Notes under the pieces: generated by a model
What the model saw: the letters and a program-made list of their open reading frames with translations, nothing else
What the model was told of the DNA's origin: nothing
Database searches by the model: none
Position numbers and translations under genes: made by a program
Part shown: positions 59,102 to 64,000 of the stretch, piece by piece
Numbering within the stretch: the stretch's first letter is position 1
Layout of the letters: every line of letters starts with the position of its first letter
From: Natronospira proteinivora
GTDB taxonomy: Bacteria; Pseudomonadota; Gammaproteobacteria; Natronospirales; Natronospiraceae
Length of the DNA: 64,000 nucleotides
Direction of reading: 5' to 3'
NCBI RefSeq assembly: GCF_024170465.1
Contig: NZ_JALJYF010000002.1
Location: 496,001-560,000 of the forward strand

Positions 59102-60682
59102 TTATTTCACTTCCGGCGCAGTCTCGAAGGTGTGGTACGGCGCCGGAGACGGCACGGTCCATTCCAGACCATGGGAGCCTTCCCAGACCCGGTCGGTGGC
59201 GCGACCCACACCGCCCCGAATACAGCCGATGATCACGGCCACGAAGATCAGCTGGGAGATGCCGAAGACAAAGGCGCCGATGCTGGAGACGAAGTTCCAG
59301 TCGGCAAACTGCACGGCATAGTCCGGAATGCGTCGCGGCATGCCCGCCAGGCCCAGGAAGTGCTGGGGGAAGAAGGTCACGTTGATGGAGATGGTGGACA
59401 ACCAGAAATGGGTTTTACCCCAGAACTCGTTGTACATATACCCCGTCCACTTGGGTAGCCAGTAGTAGGCCGCCGCCATGATGGCAAATACCGCCCCCGG
59501 CACCAGCACATAGTGGAAATGGGCCACCACGAAGTAGGAATCATGGTATTGGAAGTCCGCCGGCACGATGGCCAGCATCAGCCCGGAGAAACCACCAATG
59601 GTGAACAGGAACAAGAAAGCCAGGGCGAACAGCATGGGGGTTTCAAAGGTCATGGCCCCGCGCCACATGGTGGCCACCCAGTTGAAGACCTTCACCCCGG
59701 TGGGTACTGCAATCAACATGGTGGTGAACATGAAAAACAGCAGCCCCGCCACCGGCATGCCCACAGTGAACATGTGGTGGGCCCAGACGATGAAGCTCAA
59801 GAAAGCAATGGCAGCAATGGCGTAAACCATGGCGCTGTAGCCGAAGAGCTTCTTGCGGGCAAAGGTGGGAATGATCTCCGAGATAATGCCGAAGGCCGGC
59901 AGAATCATGATGTACACCTCGGGGTGCCCGAAGAACCAGAAGATATGCTGGAACAGAACCGGGTCACCGCCGCCGGCGGCATCGAAGAAGGTGGTACCGA
60001 AGTACTTATCGGTGAGCAGCATGGTCACCGCGCCTGCCAGCACCGGCATCACGGCAATCAGCAGGTAGGCGGTAATCAGCCAGCTCCAGACGAAGATAGG
60101 CATCTTCAGCAGGCCCATGCCAGGCGCACGCATGTTCATGATGGTCACGATGATGTTGATCGCGCCCATGATGGAGGAGATACCCAGCACGTGGATGCCG
60201 AAGACCAAGAGCGGGAAGGCATCCCCGGTCTGCAGGGAAAGCGGCGGGTAGATGGTCCAGCCCGCTGCGGGCGCCCCCCCCGGCACGAAGAAGGTCATCA
60301 GCAGCAGGGTGAAGCCAATGGGCAGAATCCAGAAGCTCCAGTTATTCATCCGCGGCAGGGCCATGTCCGGCGCCCCCACCATCATGGGGATCATCCAGTT
60401 GGCCAGACCCACGAAGGCTGGCATCACCGCCCCGAAGATCATGATCAGGGCATGCATGGTGACCATCTGGTTGTAGAACATGGGGTCAACCAGATTCATG
60501 CCGGGCTGGATCAGCTCGGCACGGATCACCATGGCCATGGCACCGCCCACGAAGAACATGATCAGGCTGAACCAGAGGTACAGCGAGCCAATGTCCTTGT
60601 GATTGGTGGTAAAGAGCCAGCGGCGCATCCCGGATGCCGGGCCGTGATGTTCGTCGTGATGGGTATCGGTAGCAGTACTCAT
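59102..60682 (-). CDS. ctaD: Cytochrome c oxidase subunit I (aa3 type)
   Basis: This 526-residue catalytic subunit has twelve membrane helices holding haem a, haem a3 and CuB. The type A proton channel Glu is in [15 protein letters not shown] with the crosslinked His-Tyr region. The CuB histidines are in [10 protein letters not shown], and the haem-ligand pair lies in [13 protein letters not shown]. These mark an A1-type haem-copper oxidase. It is 24 bases downstream of coxB. Confidence 0.97.
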   Translation of the reverse strand: MSTATDTHHDEHHGPASGMRRWLFTTNHKDIGSLYLWFSLIMFFVGGAMAMVIRAELIQPGMNLVDPMFYNQMVTMHALIMIFGAVMPAFVGLANWMIPMMVGAPDMALPRMNNWSFWILPIGFTLLLMTFFVPGGAPAAGWTIYPPLSLQTGDAFPLLVFGIHVLGISSIMGAINIIVTIMNMRAPGMGLLKMPIFVWSWLITAYLLIAVMPVLAGAVTMLLTDKYFGTTFFDAAGGGDPVLFQHIFWFFGHPEVYIMILPAFGIISEIIPTFARKKLFGYSAMVYAIAAIAFLSFIVWAHHMFTVGMPVAGLLFFMFTTMLIAVPTGVKVFNWVATMWRGAMTFETPMLFALAFLFLFTIGGFSGLMLAIVPADFQYHDSYFVVAHFHYVLVPGAVFAIMAAAYYWLPKWTGYMYNEFWGKTHFWLSTISINVTFFPQHFLGLAGMPRRIPDYAVQFADWNFVSSIGAFVFGISQLIFVAVIIGCIRGGVGRATDRVWEGSHGLEWTVPSPAPYHTFETAPEVK

Positions 60683-60706
60683 TTTCCCTCGACCTCCGGC
60701 TCAGTC

Positions 60707-61576
60707 TTACCGGGCCACTTCAATGGCGGAAAGCTGCATGGACTCGTCGTCTTCCTCAGCGGTCTGTTCTTCCCGCTGCTCTTCGAGCCAGGCTTCGTAT
60801 TCTTCTTCTTCCACGGCTTCCACCACAATGGGCATGAAGCCATGGTCACGGCCGCAGAGCTCGGCGCACTGGCCGCGATAGACACCGGGTTCAGTCACCT
60901 CGAACCACATCTCATTGACCACCCCGGGGATGGCGTCCTTCTTGCCCCCCAGCTCCGGTACCCACCAGGCGTGAATCACATCATCCGCGGTGAGCAGAAT
61001 CAGGACCTTCTGATTGATGGGCACCACCACCCGGTTGTCCACTTCCAGCAGGTAGTTGTCCACTTCCATGGGATTCAGCTCGCGGTGAGGTCGTAGCTGG
61101 CGGGCCCGGTTGCTGTCCCGGTCCAGACGGCTGTAGAAGGAGACATCTTCGCCGCGATAGTCGTAATGCCAGAACCACTGGTAACCAGTGACCTGAATAC
61201 TCATATCGTAGTCACGGTAATCTTCCAGCTCGATCAGGCTCTTGGCGGCGGGAATGGCCATGCCGATCAGAATCAGGAAGGGGATTACTGTCCAGACCAC
61301 TTCCACGGCCGTGTTGTGGTGCCACTTGGCCGGTTCCACGCCTCGGGATTTGCGGTGCATGAAGATGGAAATAATCATGGCCCCGAAAACCAGCACGGCA
61401 ATCACCACGCAGATCCAGAAGATCAGCATGTGAAGATTGTAAATGTCTTCACTCATGGTGGTGACGCCGCGGGGGAGGTTGATTCCCTCACGGAAGGCCA
61501 GGGCCTGGCCCGGCAACATCAAGAAGCCGAGCAAGAAAATGTGGCGGATGGCGCCAGAAAGCTTGGCTGTGAACAT
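60707..61576 (-). CDS. coxB: Cytochrome c oxidase subunit II
   Basis: This 289-residue subunit accepts electrons from cytochrome c at the CuA centre. A signal peptide (HIFLLGFLMLPGQALA) and two membrane helices precede the cupredoxin domain. CuA ligands are all present: His202 (DVIHAWWVPE), Cys237, Glu239, Cys241, His245 and Met248 in GQCAELCGRDHGFM. The aromatic electron-entry region is GYQWFWHYDY. No cytochrome c domain is fused to the C-terminus, which ends in an acidic coil. Confidence 0.97.
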   Translation of the reverse strand: MFTAKLSGAIRHIFLLGFLMLPGQALAFREGINLPRGVTTMSEDIYNLHMLIFWICVVIAVLVFGAMIISIFMHRKSRGVEPAKWHHNTAVEVVWTVIPFLILIGMAIPAAKSLIELEDYRDYDMSIQVTGYQWFWHYDYRGEDVSFYSRLDRDSNRARQLRPHRELNPMEVDNYLLEVDNRVVVPINQKVLILLTADDVIHAWWVPELGGKKDAIPGVVNEMWFEVTEPGVYRGQCAELCGRDHGFMPIVVEAVEEEEYEAWLEEQREEQTAEEDDESMQLSAIEVAR

Positions 61577-61665
61577 GCTTTCACTTCTCCTGCGTGGTTC
61601 ATCAAGCAGCCCGCTTTACCGCAGGCCACCGACCCCTCCCTTACGGAAGGGTTTGGGGAGTTCCC

Positions 61666-62145
61666 TCAACCTTCGGCCAGAAGGTCTCTTAACCTGTCCC
61701 GAAGCGAAATCTTCTCATCCTCGGTCAGGCAACGTCCGATCTCCCACTCGCTCTGCCCTTCGCGCAGAAACAGGCGGGCGGGGTAATGACGGTGTCCGGA
61801 AGGATCCAGCTCAACACGAACCCAGGCCGTATGAAAGTCCCGAACCGCCTGGGGCCGGCCAAAGCCACGCTCTATCCTGAGCCGATCCTTCTCCAGTGTC
61901 AGCACTTCCCGGTACCGAAGCCGGTGCTGAACCAGATACAAACAAATGGCCAGAACCAGCAGTTCGATGCCAGCATACGGCAACACCGGCCAGAAACCCC
62001 GCAGCGCCGCCACACCGGCAACCGCCAGCGCCGCCAGGGCCACCAATAAAAAAAAGACCAGCCGACCGCGGCTTCCCAGCGAGTCGTTGGGTTGGACCAC
62101 AATTCGATGGGGCCCTGCCCTGGCTGATCCCTTGACCTTGGTCAT
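61666..62145 (-). CDS. DUF2244 membrane protein
   Basis: This 159-residue protein has two membrane helices (about 30-75) followed by a soluble domain with LTLEKDRLRIERGFG, AWVRVELDPSG and FLREGQSEWEIGRCLTEDEK. The pattern is that of DUF2244, commonly encoded just upstream of coxB in proteobacteria. Function unknown; a supporting role for the oxidase is inferred from position. The ATG at 62145 is chosen because upstream residues are low-complexity and antisense to other sequence. Confidence 0.82.
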   Translation of the reverse strand: MTKVKGSARAGPHRIVVQPNDSLGSRGRLVFFLLVALAALAVAGVAALRGFWPVLPYAGIELLVLAICLYLVQHRLRYREVLTLEKDRLRIERGFGRPQAVRDFHTAWVRVELDPSGHRHYPARLFLREGQSEWEIGRCLTEDEKISLRDRLRDLLAEG

Positions 62146-62227
62146 GGACTTGGTCCGGGTTTCCGGAGGGCGAAATGGTACTTCAAGCCCCCCCGAGGCG
62201 CAACGGTGACAAGCGGCAGGATGCCTG

Positions 62228-62893
62228 CTAGAGGCGGGTGATATCGAATCTATCTGCCAGCTTTTCGGGTTTCGGCGAGGGGGTATGGTCCAGGCGACCC
62301 AAACAGGGTGCATCCAAATGGCACTCAAGTGTCTGGAAATTCTCGTCCAGACGGGATTGGCCGGGCTGGGGTTCGGTGGCCACCCAGCCGGTCAGGGGCA
62401 GGCCCACGGCTCTGATCCGATCCGCCGTCAACAGGGCGTGACTCAGACAACCCAGGCGCAAGGCCACCACCAAAATCACCGGGGCGCCGATGGCCAGAGC
62501 CAGGTCTTCCATGGTCTCGTGATCATTCAGCGGGACCCGCCAGCCCCCTACCCCTTCAATCAGGTGGTAGTCGGCCTGGGGGCGCGGGGTGATCCCGGAC
62601 AGCAGCCGCGAAACACTCAGTTCCCGACCAACGTCCCGGGCGGCAATATGCGGAGCGATGGCCGGTTCCAGCACCAGGGGGTTGATCTGCTCATAGGAAA
62701 ACCCCGTGCTGGATGCGGCCAACAGGGCCTGGCCATCTTCATTGCGCAACCCCTCGGGACGACGCTCGGCCCCGGAAGCCACCGGCTTGAGTCCCACCGC
62801 CGTCTCCCCCCGCCCCCGCAGGGCATGCAGCAAACTCGCCGTCACCAGCGTCTTGCCCACCTCCGTATCCGTTCCCGTTACGAAGTACTCCAC
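62228..62893 (-). CDS. bioD: Dethiobiotin synthetase
   Basis: This 221-residue ATP-dependent carboxylase forms the ureido ring of dethiobiotin. The P-loop is TGTDTEVGKT, followed by GLKPVASG, the conserved LVLEPAIAPHIAA and the EGVGGWRVPL motif. I choose the GTG at 62893, which has AAGGAG nine bases upstream and gives the standard VEYFVTGTDTEVGKT start. The ATG at 62935 uses bases belonging to the inserted repeat element and adds an odd lysine-rich leader. It is downstream of bioC. Confidence 0.92.
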   Translation of the reverse strand: MEYFVTGTDTEVGKTLVTASLLHALRGRGETAVGLKPVASGAERRPEGLRNEDGQALLAASSTGFSYEQINPLVLEPAIAPHIAARDVGRELSVSRLLSGITPRPQADYHLIEGVGGWRVPLNDHETMEDLALAIGAPVILVVALRLGCLSHALLTADRIRAVGLPLTGWVATEPQPGQSRLDENFQTLECHLDAPCLGRLDHTPSPKPEKLADRFDITRL

Positions 62894-62925
62894 GATTTTT
62901 TTCTCCTTGGATTGAGCTTGTTTGC

Positions 62926-63163
62926 TATCTGACATTAAAAATCGAACACGAAGGACACGAAGAAAGGCAGAAGAGCAGGAAGGAAAAATTGGCTGGCGGT
63001 TCTGCCCCCGTAGGAGCGGATTTATCCGCGATTGGGTCTCGGGGCGTATAGAAGGCTGGTTTTTTAACACGGAGGTCACGGAGGACGGGGCCACCAGCCA
63101 TTCCTTCCTTCGTGCTCTTCTGCCTTTCTTCGTGTCCTTCGTGTTCGATTTTTTGTATCTGAC
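62926..63163. mobile_element. MITE-like element with 8-bp target duplication
   Basis: A 222-bp element (62934-63155) is flanked by direct repeats TATCTGAC (62926-62933 and 63156-63163). Its arms are inverted repeats: from AAAAATCGAACACGAAGG inward they are identical for 41 bases and remain recognisable for about 60. They are built of CACGAAG repeats with the GGCAGAAG interruption. Inside lie a REP (63010-63033), the linker and a CACGGAG array in one orientation. No coding capacity is seen, so it is non-autonomous. It sits between bioC and bioD. Confidence 0.85.
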
Positions 63164-63173
63164 CTGCACCAAT

Positions 63174-64000
63174 TCAGGTTTTTTTCAATGCGGGTGCCCA
63201 GACGGTGCCGTAGACGACTTCGTAGGTGGCGGGGAGACGGCCGTCGTGGCGGTAGTCTTCATAGGCGGCCTGGAAGCGGGCCATTTTTTTGCGGCCCATG
63301 AGCCCCCGGGGACGGTTGCCGGTGACGTTGTGGGCGCCGATGCGCTTGATGTCGCGCATCAGTTCGGTGGTGGTTTCATAGGTCAGGGTGAAGTGCTCCA
63401 CGTCCATCACCGGCTCGGCCAGACCGGCCCGGACCAGACCGTCACCGATGTTGTGCATATCGGTGAAAACATTCACATGGCTTTTCTCGTCCACCGCCGA
63501 CCAGGCCGCCCGTAACTCCTTGAGGGTATCCGGGCCGAAGGTGGTAAACAGGAAAAGCCCCTGGGGTTTCAAGACCCGGCGCACCTCGCGAAACACCCGG
63601 TCCAGATCATCCACCCACTGCAGGCCCAGGCTGGAGAAGACCAGGTCCACGCTGTGGTCGGCGATGGGCAGGGCGGTCATATCCGCGCCCACCGGATGCA
63701 GACGGCGGAACCAGCCACCCCGACGGCGGGCTTGCTTGAGCATGGCCTCTGACAGATCCATGGGCAGCACCCGGGCCTTGCGATAACGCTCAAAGAGGGC
63801 CCCGGCCCCCTGGCCGGTGCCGCTGGCCAGATCCAGGATCACCTGGGGTTCGATGGTGGTGTAGTCCAGCCGTTCCAGGAGACGATCGCAGACTTCCCGT
63901 TGCAGCACGGCATGCTCGTCGTACTCGGCCGCGGCCCGATCAAAGGAGCGGCGCACGGCGGAACGCTCCGGCAGCTCCGGATGGGATTCGGGGCGGTCGT
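63174..64000 (-). CDS. bioC: Malonyl-ACP O-methyltransferase BioC (5' end outside window)
   Basis: This SAM-dependent enzyme methylates malonyl-ACP to disguise it for pimelate synthesis at the start of the biotin pathway. The SAM site is ILDLASGTGQGA, followed by VLPMDLSEAML and DLVFSSLGLQWVDDL. The C-terminal GPDTLKELRAAW and GAHNVTGNRPRGLMG regions are diagnostic. A GTG at 63956 could start the protein, but the frame stays open to the window edge with a plausible sequence (ELPERSAVRRSFDRAAAEYD), so the true start probably lies beyond 64000. Confidence 0.93.
   Translation of the reverse strand, partial: DRPESHPELPERSAVRRSFDRAAAEYDEHAVLQREVCDRLLERLDYTTIEPQVILDLASGTGQGAGALFERYRKARVLPMDLSEAMLKQARRRGGWFRRLHPVGADMTALPIADHSVDLVFSSLGLQWVDDLDRVFREVRRVLKPQGLFLFTTFGPDTLKELRAAWSAVDEKSHVNVFTDMHNIGDGLVRAGLAEPVMDVEHFTLTYETTTELMRDIKRIGAHNVTGNRPRGLMGRKKMARFQAAYEDYRHDGRLPATYEVVYGTVWAPALKKT

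Noticed and set aside
59513-61096. 527-codon plus-strand frame opposite ctaD and coxB
   Set aside because: His/Glu/Gly-rich antisense translation spanning two well-defined oxidase genes.
62894-62935. bioD starting at the ATG at 62935
   Set aside because: Two bases of that ATG belong to the inserted element, the leader peptide is lysine-rich and unlike the family, and the GTG at 62893 has an ideal ribosome site.

Overview
The window is about 60% G+C and comes from a chromosome, almost certainly of a gammaproteobacterium. The evidence is a set of conserved gene blocks: rsmD next to ftsY-ftsE-ftsX-rpoH, asmA-mutY-yggX, thiS-thiG-trmB, bioC-bioD, and a complete aa3-type cytochrome c oxidase locus. 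Many exported proteins are strongly acidic (the three giant proteases are rich in Asp and Glu), which suits a halophile or haloalkaliphile that digests protein. A relative of Natronospira, Wenzhouxiangella or the Ectothiorhodospiraceae is a reasonable guess, but no rRNA or other marker here settles it.

Layout, left to right. 0-4 kb: surface-polysaccharide genes (a WecA/WbpL-like phosphosugar transferase, a WbpV-like epimerase, a family 2 glycosyltransferase). 4-11 kb: a giant secreted S8 protease and a collagen-stalk beta-propeller lipoprotein. 11-20 kb: ssb, ugd, an MFS transporter, an O-antigen-ligase-like protein, miaB, an ElyC/SanA-like protein and a TupA-like ATP-grasp protein. 20-24 kb: a marR-pirin pair with a palindromic operator, a TraF-like envelope protein and yggX. 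24-30 kb: mutY, asmA, a hybrid histidine kinase and tRNA-Gly(CCC). 30-36 kb: thiS, thiG, trmB, gamma-glutamyltransferase, coaD and rsmD. 37-43 kb: a lipoprotein lipase, ftsY, ftsE, ftsX and rpoH. 43-53 kb: two more giant S8 proteases. 54-62 kb: haem A synthesis, oxidase assembly and oxidase structural genes. 62-64 kb: bioD and bioC, with bioC running off the window.

Three themes stand out. First, three secreted subtilases of 1368-1767 residues share a domain plan and end in the same unusual C-terminal tag: Ser-rich linker, invariant Cys-Ser, Asp-Pro-x-[Leu/Met]-Pro, a hydrophobic segment and Arg-Arg-Arg. Second, the intergenic DNA is crowded with repeats. REP/REPIN sequences are joined at fixed spacing to a linker and to 9-10-bp tandem CACGGAG or CACGAAG arrays, making composite, often nested-palindromic elements. 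One of these is a 222-bp MITE-like element with long inverted arms and a perfect 8-bp target duplication between bioC and bioD. Third, there are clear regulatory features: a near-perfect CIRCE (HrcA) site covering the rpoH promoter, a 22-bp palindrome between marR and pirin, a promoter with a palindromic operator before the third protease, and a 161-nt hairpin upstream of rpoH whose arm differences favour a plus-strand RNA.

No CRISPR array, prophage, transposase gene or rRNA operon was seen. The gene that would mobilise the REPs (a RAYT) must lie elsewhere, if it exists.
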